From assembly GCA_002315595.1 (NCBI GenBank), contig DCHG01000030.1, positions 1 to 50,814 on the forward strand: DNA of 50,814 bases, read 5' to 3'. The position numbers were made by a program, and so were the translations under genes. The stretch is from Clostridiales bacterium UBA1758. GTDB taxonomy: Bacteria; Bacillota; Clostridia; Oscillospirales; UBA1758. The notes under the pieces were generated by a model. The model did not search any database. It was not told where the DNA came from and saw only the letters and a list, made by a program, of their open reading frames with translations. Each line of letters begins with the position of its first letter. The first letter of the stretch is position 1. Positions 14,639 to 23,719 of the stretch are shown here, one piece after another.

Positions 14639-15389
14639 GTCCCGCCCTTTGCGTGGCACGCGAAAGTGGCAAATAGAGTGCGATTGCGCCTGCAATCGAA
14701 AAAGTTCCGTTGATGAGCGTCGCGGGCAGGCTGATGGCACTTGAAAGCATCGCGGGGATGGCGGCACTGCCGAGAAGCATTAATTTGATCGCACCGAAAA
14801 GAAACTCGCCCACGAGATTGAAACCGATCCCTGCGGATGCACCGAGGACGGCATATTGCAGGTCGATTTTGAGTTTTTTCGAAACAATTGCAATCACGGC
14901 AAGAAACACACCGATGATGAGGGTGAAAAGATACAGCACCGGGCTGATGACAAGCGTTGATTCGCCGATGACGATCTGATTTCCATACAGAATTCGAATG
15001 ATCAAAATCGAGCATCCGAGAATGAGGGCAACAACGGACGCGAGCGCAATGGCTTTTACCGGTGATTTCGCCCCGTCGCGTTTTCCACGGGAAACGACCA
15101 CCCCGGTGACGATACCGATGCCGAATTTCAGCACGAAAGTTTTCAGTGCGCTTGACGCCCAACCGTTCATAATGTCGAACAGCCCCATGCCGATTGAGCC
15201 GGAAAGTCCGCCGACCATTCCGCCGAATAACATGGCGGCGAGCAGAACGAACATATTGCCGAGATGCAGGAACGGATTGCCGACAGGGCTCGGAACGGGA
15301 ATTTTGAAATAAAGCGCAACATAACAGATTGCGGCGAAAAGGCCTGTAATGATGATTTGTCTAAGGCTGATTTTTGCGGATTTGTTCAT
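14628..15389 (-). CDS. ECF transporter S component, substrate unknown
   Basis: A 253-residue membrane protein with an HLGNMFVLLAAMLFGGMVGGLSG segment near residue 42 and GMGLFDIMNGWASS soon after. These are marks of the ECF-type S components of Pfam PF07155. It should bind a vitamin or similar micronutrient and use a shared ECF energising module that is not encoded here. It lies 24 bases after the GNAT gene and ends the uppP-ftsK-GNAT run. The stop overlaps the 3' end of tepA by 11 bases, so the two convergent genes leave no room for a separate terminator. Confidence 0.82.
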   Translation of the reverse strand: MNKSAKISLRQIIITGLFAAICYVALYFKIPVPSPVGNPFLHLGNMFVLLAAMLFGGMVGGLSGSIGMGLFDIMNGWASSALKTFVLKFGIGIVTGVVVSRGKRDGAKSPVKAIALASVVALILGCSILIIRILYGNQIVIGESTLVISPVLYLFTLIIGVFLAVIAIVSKKLKIDLQYAVLGASAGIGFNLVGEFLFGAIKLMLLGSAAIPAMLSSAISLPATLINGTFSIAGAIALYLPLSRATQRAGLRF

Positions 15390-15413
15390 GAAAATGCTTC
15401 TTTCTTGGGTAAA

Positions 15414-15938
15414 TTAGCGACGATTACGCCGAAACATGGACGGAATGAGAATATAAAAATCCTGCCCGTTGATTTGGTCAAGTTTCCGTGCGCCGATGGC
15501 AGCGGCAACACGCACCGAATTAAGATTATTAGGATTGATGTACAATGTTATCATATCGACTTTCAATTTGTCAAATGCAAATTTGACCACTGCACGGACT
15601 GCTTCGCTTGCATAGCCCGAACCGCGCATGTTTTCGGCAAGCAGATAGCCAAGCGAGCAAACCCCGTTTGCGTCGATAAAGCCGTGAAGATCCACAAGTC
15701 CGATGATTCTTCCGCCGAATACGACGGCATAGGTATAGCAGGTCGCGTTTTTGTATCCTTTGCTCCATGCGGAAAGGTTTTCACGCGTCGATTTAAGCGT
15801 AGCAAAAGGTGCAAGATCACCATCGTACCCGCCGGTGCCCGAAAGCGCCGCGTATGCTTCGTCCGCGTCGGCTTCTTCAAACGGACGGATAAGGAGCCGC
15901 TTGGTTTCAAGCGGCTCCGGTGAAATTCGTTCGATCAT
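15414..15938 (-). CDS. GNAT N-acetyltransferase, RimJ/RimL type
   Basis: A 174-residue acetyltransferase with the opening LETKRLLIRPFEEADADEAY common to RimJ/RimL-like proteins. The acetyl-CoA-binding segment is LGYLLAENMRGSGYASEAVRAV near residue 95, followed by the LYINPNNLNSVRVAAAIGARK beta-strand/loop. The acceptor (protein N-terminus, amine or antibiotic) cannot be told. The ATG at 15938 overlaps the ftsK stop as ATGA, so translation is coupled. An in-frame start 30 bases earlier is less likely because it lies within ftsK and lacks a ribosome-binding site. Confidence 0.9.
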   Translation of the reverse strand: MIERISPEPLETKRLLIRPFEEADADEAYAALSGTGGYDGDLAPFATLKSTRENLSAWSKGYKNATCYTYAVVFGGRIIGLVDLHGFIDANGVCSLGYLLAENMRGSGYASEAVRAVVKFAFDKLKVDMITLYINPNNLNSVRVAAAIGARKLDQINGQDFYILIPSMFRRNRR

Positions 15939-18436
15939 ATGAGTTGACGCTCCTTGATTTCTTCCCATTCATCACGCGTAATGAGGATTTTTCGCGGTTT
16001 GGAGCCTTCAAACGCACCGAGAATTCCGCGATCCTCCATTTGGTCGATAATACGGGCGGCACGGGAATAGCCGATCTTCAAACGGCGTTGGAGCATAGAC
16101 GATGAAGCCTGTCCCGTTTCCATGACGACATCGACGGCGTCGTTGAAAAGTTCGTCGGAATCCTCGTCGGGATCCTCGTCGGAAGACACACCTCCGGCAC
16201 GCGGCTTTTCGCCCACATTTGCGGCGTCTTTTTCAATGGATTGGGTGATTTCTTCACTGTACGACGGCGTGAATGACTGCTTTAAGAATTCACAGACTTG
16301 TGCGACCTCATTATCGGTGATGAAACATCCCTGAATTCGAGTTGGCTTGGTCGATCCGATCGGTGCATAGAGCATATCGCCACGTCCGACCAGTTTTTCG
16401 GCTCCGATCCCGTCAAGGATGATCTGACTTTCAATATGGCTTGCGACGGCAAAGGCAATCCGGCTCGGAATATTTGCCTTCATCAACCCCGTGATGACGT
16501 CTGCACTCGGACGCTGAGTAGCGACGATGAGGTGCATTCCGGCGGCGCGTGCTTTTGCGGCAAGACGGCAAATGGCGGTTTCGACCTCTTTTTTCGCAAC
16601 GAGCATAAGGTCGGCAAGTTCGTCGATGATGACGACGATTTTCGGCAAATGATCCGCACCGTGTTCGGCGGCGTAAGCATTATATGATTCAAGATCACGC
16701 GTGCCCGCTTCGCTGAACAACTGATAGCGGCGTTCCATTTCGTTGACCGACCAATTCAGTGCGCCTGCGGCTTTTTTCGGATCGGTGACGACCGGGACAA
16801 GCAAATGCGGGATGCCGTTGTAGACACCGAGTTCGACCATTTTCGGATCGATCATAATCAGGCGGACATCGTCCGGCGACGCCTTATACAGCAGAGAAAT
16901 GATCAAAGAGTTGATACATACGGATTTACCGGATCCCGTGGTACCCGCAATGAGCAGGTGGGGGAGTTTGCCGATGTTTCCGACGATGCAGTTTGCACCG
17001 ATGTCACGACCGAGCGAGAAGGAAAGATTGCTCTTGGCATTCTGGAATTCCGCACTTTCGAGGACTTCACGCAAATAGACGACACTGACGACCTTGTTCG
17101 GCACCTCGATGCCGATGGCAAGTTTGTCCGGTAACGGTGAAATACGAACGCCGGAAGCACCGAGCGAGAGGGCAATATCATCGGCAAGCGAGGTAATTCG
17201 GGAGAATTTGATCCCTTTGTCGATTTGAATTTCATATCGTGTGACCGACGGACCGCGAGTGACATCGACGATCTTTGTTTCGATGCCGAAGGAACGGAGG
17301 GTTTCGACCAAACGAATGCCGTTGGTACGAAGTTCCTCGTTATTGCCGCGTGGTGCGGAGACGGGAGCCTCGGTCAGCAGGTCAAGCGGCGGGAAAACAT
17401 ATTCCTCCGCGGGAGCCTCGACATTGATGTCAAGCGGGACGACCACTTCGTCATTCTTTTTTTCATGCGCATCGGGCATTTCCTGCGGCTGATCGGCAAC
17501 GGAAACTGAATGGGTAGTTTCCGTTCGCGGACCGCCGATGACGGTGGCAACACACGGTTCGGGTTCCCACGGCGGAAGATCGGAAATCGGGACTTCAATG
17601 GGTGCGGGAGATTCGTCGATCTCGCCTTCTTCTGCTGAATCCGGCTTTGCTTCATTGGATGCGGCTTCGGCGGGAGATTTGACCTTTGATTTTCCGAGTC
17701 CGAACGATTTTCCGCGTCCGAACAGACCGTTTTTTTCTTCCTTTTTCGGTTTCGGTTCGTCCAAAGGAATGTCGATCTGCGGACGCGCCTTGACGGAGGC
17801 TTCTTCTTTGACGGGTGCGGGTTCTTCCGCCACCTGCGGTTCGGGCTCGTCTTCCCACTCCTCGACCTCACGGTGCAAGCCTGTAAAGAGTCCGACGATT
17901 GTCGACCACGAGATCCCAAATGCGGCAATAAGGCTTACAATCAGTCCGAGAACGACGAATATTTTCGCCCCGATCGGTGAGATCGCACCGGAAAGCAGGC
18001 AGGCAAATCCACCGGAAATAAATCCGCCGGAGGATAGTGCATTGCCGGATACAAAAAGGTCGCCGACCGTGGTGTATTGATATTTTGAAAAAGTGGAAAC
18101 CAATGCGCCGAAGACAAAGGGCACGACAAAGCAAAGGATAAGTTTGCCGTAAATGTGTCGCTTTTTTTCGACGAACAGACGCACTGCCGCAAGAATACAC
18201 GCGACGGGGAAAATATAAAATCCGACGCCCATCAAACTGCGCAGACCGATGCCGAGCCAGTCGATAAACCAGCCTTCGCAGAAAAATGCGAGAATGACAA
18301 GCACGGCGAAGGCGATTAGAGCAATGCCCCAGTAGACTCTGCGCTGATAGACTTCTTCTTTCGTCATTTTCGCCGAAGAAGACGCACGCGTTTTCTTCGG
18401 TTTCGATTTTGTTGTTTTATTGCTTTTTGGAGCCAT
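15935..18436 (-). CDS. ftsK: DNA translocase FtsK/SpoIIIE
   Basis: An 833-residue hexameric DNA pump. Residues 1-30 are basic, four transmembrane helices follow to about residue 180, then an acidic, Pro-rich linker to about 340. The motor has Walker A GTTGSGKS near residue 500 and Walker B IVVIIDELADLM near 602. The gamma winged helix occupies about 770-833 (GQASSSMLQRRLKIGYSRAARIIDQME). It moves chromosome arms through the division or sporulation septum. One protein may serve both FtsK and SpoIIIE roles; the sequence does not settle which. It is preceded by uppP, and the start has GGAGG 7 bases ahead. Confidence 0.96.
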   Translation of the reverse strand: MAPKSNKTTKSKPKKTRASSSAKMTKEEVYQRRVYWGIALIAFAVLVILAFFCEGWFIDWLGIGLRSLMGVGFYIFPVACILAAVRLFVEKKRHIYGKLILCFVVPFVFGALVSTFSKYQYTTVGDLFVSGNALSSGGFISGGFACLLSGAISPIGAKIFVVLGLIVSLIAAFGISWSTIVGLFTGLHREVEEWEDEPEPQVAEEPAPVKEEASVKARPQIDIPLDEPKPKKEEKNGLFGRGKSFGLGKSKVKSPAEAASNEAKPDSAEEGEIDESPAPIEVPISDLPPWEPEPCVATVIGGPRTETTHSVSVADQPQEMPDAHEKKNDEVVVPLDINVEAPAEEYVFPPLDLLTEAPVSAPRGNNEELRTNGIRLVETLRSFGIETKIVDVTRGPSVTRYEIQIDKGIKFSRITSLADDIALSLGASGVRISPLPDKLAIGIEVPNKVVSVVYLREVLESAEFQNAKSNLSFSLGRDIGANCIVGNIGKLPHLLIAGTTGSGKSVCINSLIISLLYKASPDDVRLIMIDPKMVELGVYNGIPHLLVPVVTDPKKAAGALNWSVNEMERRYQLFSEAGTRDLESYNAYAAEHGADHLPKIVVIIDELADLMLVAKKEVETAICRLAAKARAAGMHLIVATQRPSADVITGLMKANIPSRIAFAVASHIESQIILDGIGAEKLVGRGDMLYAPIGSTKPTRIQGCFITDNEVAQVCEFLKQSFTPSYSEEITQSIEKDAANVGEKPRAGGVSSDEDPDEDSDELFNDAVDVVMETGQASSSMLQRRLKIGYSRAARIIDQMEDRGILGAFEGSKPRKILITRDEWEEIKERQLI

Positions 18437-18466
18437 TTCGGTGCCTCCGATCTATGGAATAGTGGA

Positions 18467-19312
18467 TTACAGAACAATACTCAGGACGATCGCAATGACG
18501 CCGACGGCAAGGCAATAGCCGGAGAACCAACCGAAACTGCCCTTGGCGGTGACTTTGCGGAGAAGTTTGATTGCGGCAAGACCGGTAAAGAACGAAACGA
18601 TCATGCCGACCAGACAGAGAAGCAGGGTGCTTGTGTCGATGCCTGCCTGAACGGCGTCGACGGCTTCCAAAAGAGCCGCGCCCGCAACGGCGGGAAGGCT
18701 CATCAAAAATGCGAAGCGGAATGCGAATTTACGTTCAAATCCCGTTGAAAGACCGGAGGAGATCGTTGCACCGGAACGGGAAATGCCAGGGATCGTCGCA
18801 AGTGCCTGCATCAACCCGACAAAGAGAACGGAGGTGAATTTTGCACTGCGTTCGGTGGCCTTTCCGGATTTCATACGGTCGGCGAGAAAGAGCATGATAC
18901 CCGTGATAATGAGCATACATCCGACGAAGATTGTATTTGAGGAAAGACTTTCAATGGCATCCTTGAACGGCAAAACGATGACAAGCGGAAGCGTGGCAAC
19001 AATGATCAGCAGGATCAAACGCCTTGCAGGTGCATTGACGGGGGCATCGACATTGCGTTTTTTTCGTCCGAACAGATCGCCGATCATACGCAAAAATTCG
19101 ATGATCATCGACTGAATATCGTCCCAAAATGCGACGATCACACTTCCGAGTGTCCCGACATGGAGCATGACATTGAAAAACAGATTGCCCGAAAGCGCAT
19201 TGTCAATGCCGAGCAGATTTTGAAAAATCGAGAGGTGTCCGGAACTGGAAATCGGAAGAAATTCCGCCAATCCCTGAACAACGCCCATAAAAATCGAATA
19301 TAGCCAATCCAT
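18467..19312 (-). CDS. uppP: Undecaprenyl-diphosphatase UppP/BacA
   Basis: A 281-residue membrane enzyme with both signature motifs: QGLAEFLPISSSGHLSI near residue 14 and PGISRSGATISSGL near residue 175. It removes phosphate from undecaprenyl pyrophosphate, recycling the lipid carrier for peptidoglycan and wall polymers; extra copies give bacitracin tolerance. It is the first gene of a run with ftsK, GNAT and an ECF S component. A TATAAT-like box lies on the minus strand within 19313-19390, together with a gatccg/cggatc inverted repeat. The ATG follows AGGAGG. Confidence 0.95.
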   Translation of the reverse strand: MDWLYSIFMGVVQGLAEFLPISSSGHLSIFQNLLGIDNALSGNLFFNVMLHVGTLGSVIVAFWDDIQSMIIEFLRMIGDLFGRKKRNVDAPVNAPARRLILLIIVATLPLVIVLPFKDAIESLSSNTIFVGCMLIITGIMLFLADRMKSGKATERSAKFTSVLFVGLMQALATIPGISRSGATISSGLSTGFERKFAFRFAFLMSLPAVAGAALLEAVDAVQAGIDTSTLLLCLVGMIVSFFTGLAAIKLLRKVTAKGSFGWFSGYCLAVGVIAIVLSIVL

Positions 19313-19390
19313 AATGGCCTCCTGAAGGAAAAATCACGACCGATCCGGAAAAGAACAAATTCGGATCAAAGTATTATAACATATTATTTT

Positions 19391-21070
19391 TCAAATTTCC
19401 ATATATTCACGAATAAAGCACGTACCGTTTCGATCGACCGAGACTTCTGCACCGTCGCGTCGGATGGTGAGCGTGTTTTCGTCGCCGGTGATCCGGCATT
19501 CGCCCGAAAATGCGCCCTTGCGCTTTAGACGACCGAGTTTACGCCAAAAGCGCAATGCACGGGCGTCACCCTGCGGCGTCCCGTTCTCCGACCACGGAAA
19601 GCAACGACGGTTATCGGGATCATCGGCACCCTCCATACCGACCTCGTCGCCGTAAAACAGACTCGGAGCACCGGGAAAGGCATATTGCAGTGCCGCAGCA
19701 AAACGGGAGAATTTTTCGCCGAGTTCCGTTCGAAGACGGCGGGTGTCATGTGTACCGATGAGGTTCATTAAACAATTCCAAGCGGAACATGGATAATTTT
19801 CAAGGATTGTATTCAGTGCGGCGGCGGCTTCACGCCCCGTGGATTTTCCACGCAGAAACGCAAAGATCGCATCGCGCAAAGGGTAATTCATCGTTCCGTC
19901 CAGTTCCGCGTCAGCGAAATAACGACGTTTCACATCATAGGCGACCTTAGTCGATGCGTCCTCCCACACTTCGCCGATGACGACGGCGTCGGGGTTGATT
20001 TCGCGCACTCGTTCACGAAGCAAACGGATGAATTCGTCCGGCAATTCATCGGCGACATCCAGCCGCCATCCGCCGATCCCGAGTCGTGTCCAACGGGCGA
20101 TGATGCTGTTTTCACCGCGGATGATATAATCGAGATAGTTGGGATCGAGTTCTTCGACGCAGGGGAGTGTCGGCACGCCCCACCAACATTCATAGCCGGG
20201 GGGATTGTCGCAAAAACGATACCAACTCCGATAAGGCGAATTGGGATCGGAATATGCGCCGTGATTGCCGTAACGACCGGTTTTGTCAAAATATTTGCTA
20301 TCCGCGCCGGTGTGAGAGAATACGCCGTCAAGGATAATACGGATACCGAATTCCTTTGCACGGGCGATGAGATGCTTGAAGTCCTCCTCATCACCGAAGC
20401 AGGGATCAATCTGTTCGTAGTCAGCGGTGTTGTATTTGTGATTTGACCATGCCGAAAAGATCGGCGAAAGATAGATCGTCGTCACTCCGAGGGACGCGAT
20501 GTGACCGAGGGCGTCTTCCACCCCACGCAAGTCACCGCCGTAAATATCGCGGCAGTAGATGATGCCGTCGCCTTCACGGACAAGCACGGGGGCTTCGCCC
20601 CATAGTTTCGGTTCGAAAAAACCGTCCTGCTCATGGAACTTCCCGCGGCGGAAACGATCGACGAAAATCTGATAGATCACGCCGTCCGAAATATCGGGTG
20701 TTTTGACATTTGTGGGTGTGACTGTGATCGTCCACGGAACGCCGCCGACGATCGCACTGCCGTCGGGATCGGTTTCATCCCGACCGAGCGTGACAGATCC
20801 CAAACGCAGACGGAGATCAAAACAGTATTGCAGTGTTCCGCGCATATCGGCGATGAATTCCGCCGAAAAAACATCATACTCGCGATCAAGATCCGTCCAT
20901 TTCATCGGAAAAACACATTCCCGATCGTCGGAGGATGAAACGCGCAAAGCCGCGCCGAGAGCCTCGGTGCGGCGAATGCGGATCGATATTTTGATTTTTG
21001 TGCCCTCCTCAACAGCACCGTAGGGCTGTTTATATTCGGGCAGACGGGAATAGTAGAGATAATTTTGCAA
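19391..21070 (-). CDS. GH13 alpha-glucan hydrolase (cyclomaltodextrinase/pullulanase-like)
   Basis: A 559-residue glycoside hydrolase of family 13 with an N-terminal beta-sandwich of about 130 residues and the catalytic barrel after it. The four conserved regions are visible: GVFSHTG (near 246), GWRLDVADEL with the nucleophile Asp (near 330), VIGEVWED with the acid/base Glu (near 362), and GTHDTRR with the third Asp (near 443). It has no signal peptide, so it should act on cytoplasmic maltodextrins released by GlgP or GlgB limit structures. It is the last gene of the glycogen operon. The start is TTG with GAGG 7 bases upstream. Confidence 0.9.
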   Translation of the reverse strand: MQNYLYYSRLPEYKQPYGAVEEGTKIKISIRIRRTEALGAALRVSSSDDRECVFPMKWTDLDREYDVFSAEFIADMRGTLQYCFDLRLRLGSVTLGRDETDPDGSAIVGGVPWTITVTPTNVKTPDISDGVIYQIFVDRFRRGKFHEQDGFFEPKLWGEAPVLVREGDGIIYCRDIYGGDLRGVEDALGHIASLGVTTIYLSPIFSAWSNHKYNTADYEQIDPCFGDEEDFKHLIARAKEFGIRIILDGVFSHTGADSKYFDKTGRYGNHGAYSDPNSPYRSWYRFCDNPPGYECWWGVPTLPCVEELDPNYLDYIIRGENSIIARWTRLGIGGWRLDVADELPDEFIRLLRERVREINPDAVVIGEVWEDASTKVAYDVKRRYFADAELDGTMNYPLRDAIFAFLRGKSTGREAAAALNTILENYPCSAWNCLMNLIGTHDTRRLRTELGEKFSRFAAALQYAFPGAPSLFYGDEVGMEGADDPDNRRCFPWSENGTPQGDARALRFWRKLGRLKRKGAFSGECRITGDENTLTIRRDGAEVSVDRNGTCFIREYMEI

Positions 21071-21095
21071 TCAAAATCCTCATTTCGGGATGAAA

Positions 21096-23702
21096 TCAGC
21101 GTAGCGGTGAAATGCCCCAAATGCGTTCGGCATATTCTTTCACACTTCGATCGGCGGAAAATCTGCCCGACATTGCAATGTTGACAAGCGACATCTTTTC
21201 CCAACGACGACGATCTGTGAACGCGGAGGAAAGATCATTTTGGGCGCGGTGATAATCCGCAAAATCAGCGAGTACCATATAAATATCGCCCTGTCCGCCG
21301 CCCATGACGAGGGAATTGTAGATCTCGGAATAGGTATGGCGAAGTTCACCCGTACCGATACCGACGGTGAGCAGATTGAGCGCATGGCGCAGATCGCGGT
21401 CGTTTTGATAGTGCGTCATCGGATTGTATGTTCCGGATGAAGCAAGCGACGCGGTCTGATCGCTTGTTAGACCGAAGATGAAGATATTGTCGCGTCCGAC
21501 GGCTTCGCAGATTTCGACATTCGCGCCGTCCAACGTTCCGATGGTGACCGCGCCGTTCATCATAAACTTCATATTACCCGTGCCGGAGGCTTCGCGCCCT
21601 GCAACACTGATCTGTTCACTGACGTCTGCGGCAGGCACGATGATTTCAGCTTTGCTGACATTGTAATCCTCGATGAAAACGACGCGAAGGTATTTTGAAA
21701 GCAGCGGATCAGTGTTGATTTCGGACTGCAATGAGCAGATCAGTCGAATGATCTGTTTTGCCATATAGTAGCCCGCGGAAGCCTTTGCACCGAAAATAAA
21801 AGTGCGCGGTGGCTGATCGAGATCAATGCCGTTTCGGATGTCGTTCATTCGGCGGATAATGTTGAGTACATTCAAAAGTTGACGCTTGTATTCATGCAAA
21901 CGCTTGACCTGAACGTCAAAGATCGAATCGGGATCGACAAGCACACCCATCGAAGCGATGAGATTTGACACACGCGCCTTGTTTTCGCGCTTGATTTCCG
22001 CCAAACGGTCAAGGACGGCAGCGTCGTTTTCGAATTTGCGGAATTTTTCCAACTCATCGGGATTTGAACGGTAACCGTCGCCGATGGTGTCTTTCAAAAG
22101 GGATGCGAGTCCGGGATTTGAACGCTCGAGCCAACGGCGGTGTGCGATGCCGTTGGTGACATTCGTAAACTTTTTCGGAAACACGCGGTAAAAATCCGCG
22201 AATACGCGATCTTTCAAAATATCACTGTGAAGCGCGGAAACGCCGTTGACCGAGAAACAGGCGGCAAGACAGAGGTTCGCCATACGGATCTCGCCCGAGG
22301 CAACGACTGCCATACGACTGATCTTATCCCAATCGCCGGGATAGTACTCCCACAGACGCTCGCAGAAACGACGGTTGATCTCCTGCACGATCTCATACAG
22401 TCGGGGCAGAAGCGAACGGAACATTTCCTCGCTCCAACGTTCCAAAGCCTCGCCCATAACGGTGTGGTTGGTATAGGCACAGCACGAGGAGGTAATACGC
22501 CATGCGTCCTCCCACGAATAGCCGTATTCATCCATCAAAATGCGCATAAGTTCGGGAATGACGACGGTCGGATGCGTATCGTTGATGTGCATGGCGACCT
22601 TGTCGGCAAAGTTATCAAGCGTGCCGTATTTTGCCAAATGGCGGCGGATCACGCTCTGTACGGTTGCGGAAACAAAGAAATACTGCTGACGCAGACGCAG
22701 GCTCTTGCCCTCGGGATGGTTATCCTCGGGGTAGAGAATTTTCGAAATGCTTTCCGCCATCGCCTTTTCTTCCATCGAGCGCAGATATTCGCCCGAGGAG
22801 AACAGTGCCATGTCGATCTTGCGTGGGCTTTCGGCTTTCCACAGACGAAGCGGCACCACGGTGTCGGTGTCCGCACCGGGGATATACATATCATACGGAA
22901 CGGCGCGTACTACGGTTGCACCGGGATTATTGACATACAAACGGTCGCTTTCCCAGTGGCGGTCGAGTGTGCCGCCGAAACGAACCTCGACTGTTTCGTC
23001 GAGTTTCGGCGTCAGCCAGACATTGCCCGTTCCGAGCCATTCATCCGGCAATTCGACCTGCGTACCGTCGATGATCTTTTGACGGAAAATGCCGAATTCA
23101 TAGAGAATCGAATAGCCCTCCGCAGGGTAACCGAGCGAAGCAAGCGATTCCATATAGCACGCGGCAAGACGTCCGAGACCGCCGTTTCCGAGTCCGGCGT
23201 CCCGTTCGATTTCAAAGACCTCGTCGAGGTGAAATCCCTCACGATCAAGTGCTTCACGAACGGCGTCGGTGATGCCGAGATAGTGCATATTGATTGGCAG
23301 AGAGCGACCGATGAGAAATTCCATCGACAGATAGCAGACGGTTTTGGCATCCTTTTCTTCAATACGGCTTCGGGTGATCATATAATGCTCGGCAAGAAGT
23401 TCGCGCACGGCAGTTGCGGTGGCAAGATAGACCGTATCATTGTTGGCAGCGGAAAAATTGCGCCCGAAGTTGCGTTCCAAGCGGTCAGCGATCATATCGT
23501 GTAATTCGTCGGCACGGGTAGGAACGGAGATCTTTTTCGACGATACCTTTGCAGTCGTTTTCCTTGCCGATTTCGGCTTGGCTTCGGCGGATTTCGCTTT
23601 TGAAACGTTGGAGGTTTTTGCGGCGGTTTTTCTCTCTTTTGTTTTTGGGTTTTCCGCCTTTTCGGGGGTGATTTCGGCGGATTTTTTGATTTTTTCAGAC
23701 AT
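21096..23702 (-). CDS. glgP: Glycogen/maltodextrin phosphorylase with basic N-terminal tail
   Basis: An 868-residue GT35 phosphorylase that releases glucose-1-phosphate from alpha-1,4-glucan. The PLP lysine lies in EASGTGNMKFMMNGA near residue 710, and the FGAKASAGYYMAK and GGLGRLAACY motifs are intact. The first 60 or so residues are a low-complexity Lys/Ala/Ser/Thr tail (for example SKAKSAEAKPKSARKTTAK) that ordinary phosphorylases of about 800-840 residues lack. The ATG at 23702 follows AAAGGAG by a few bases; an ATG ten codons earlier would overlap glgA. It is the fifth gene of the operon. Confidence 0.95.
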   Translation of the reverse strand: MSEKIKKSAEITPEKAENPKTKERKTAAKTSNVSKAKSAEAKPKSARKTTAKVSSKKISVPTRADELHDMIADRLERNFGRNFSAANNDTVYLATATAVRELLAEHYMITRSRIEEKDAKTVCYLSMEFLIGRSLPINMHYLGITDAVREALDREGFHLDEVFEIERDAGLGNGGLGRLAACYMESLASLGYPAEGYSILYEFGIFRQKIIDGTQVELPDEWLGTGNVWLTPKLDETVEVRFGGTLDRHWESDRLYVNNPGATVVRAVPYDMYIPGADTDTVVPLRLWKAESPRKIDMALFSSGEYLRSMEEKAMAESISKILYPEDNHPEGKSLRLRQQYFFVSATVQSVIRRHLAKYGTLDNFADKVAMHINDTHPTVVIPELMRILMDEYGYSWEDAWRITSSCCAYTNHTVMGEALERWSEEMFRSLLPRLYEIVQEINRRFCERLWEYYPGDWDKISRMAVVASGEIRMANLCLAACFSVNGVSALHSDILKDRVFADFYRVFPKKFTNVTNGIAHRRWLERSNPGLASLLKDTIGDGYRSNPDELEKFRKFENDAAVLDRLAEIKRENKARVSNLIASMGVLVDPDSIFDVQVKRLHEYKRQLLNVLNIIRRMNDIRNGIDLDQPPRTFIFGAKASAGYYMAKQIIRLICSLQSEINTDPLLSKYLRVVFIEDYNVSKAEIIVPAADVSEQISVAGREASGTGNMKFMMNGAVTIGTLDGANVEICEAVGRDNIFIFGLTSDQTASLASSGTYNPMTHYQNDRDLRHALNLLTVGIGTGELRHTYSEIYNSLVMGGGQGDIYMVLADFADYHRAQNDLSSAFTDRRRWEKMSLVNIAMSGRFSADRSVKEYAERIWGISPLR

Positions 23703-23719
23703 AGAGGCTCCTTTGTGGT

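Noticed and set aside
22140..23504. A 454-codon open frame on the plus strand opposite glgP
   Set aside because: It is the antisense shadow of a certain gene, has no ribosome-binding site or family motif, and its composition follows glgP codon use.
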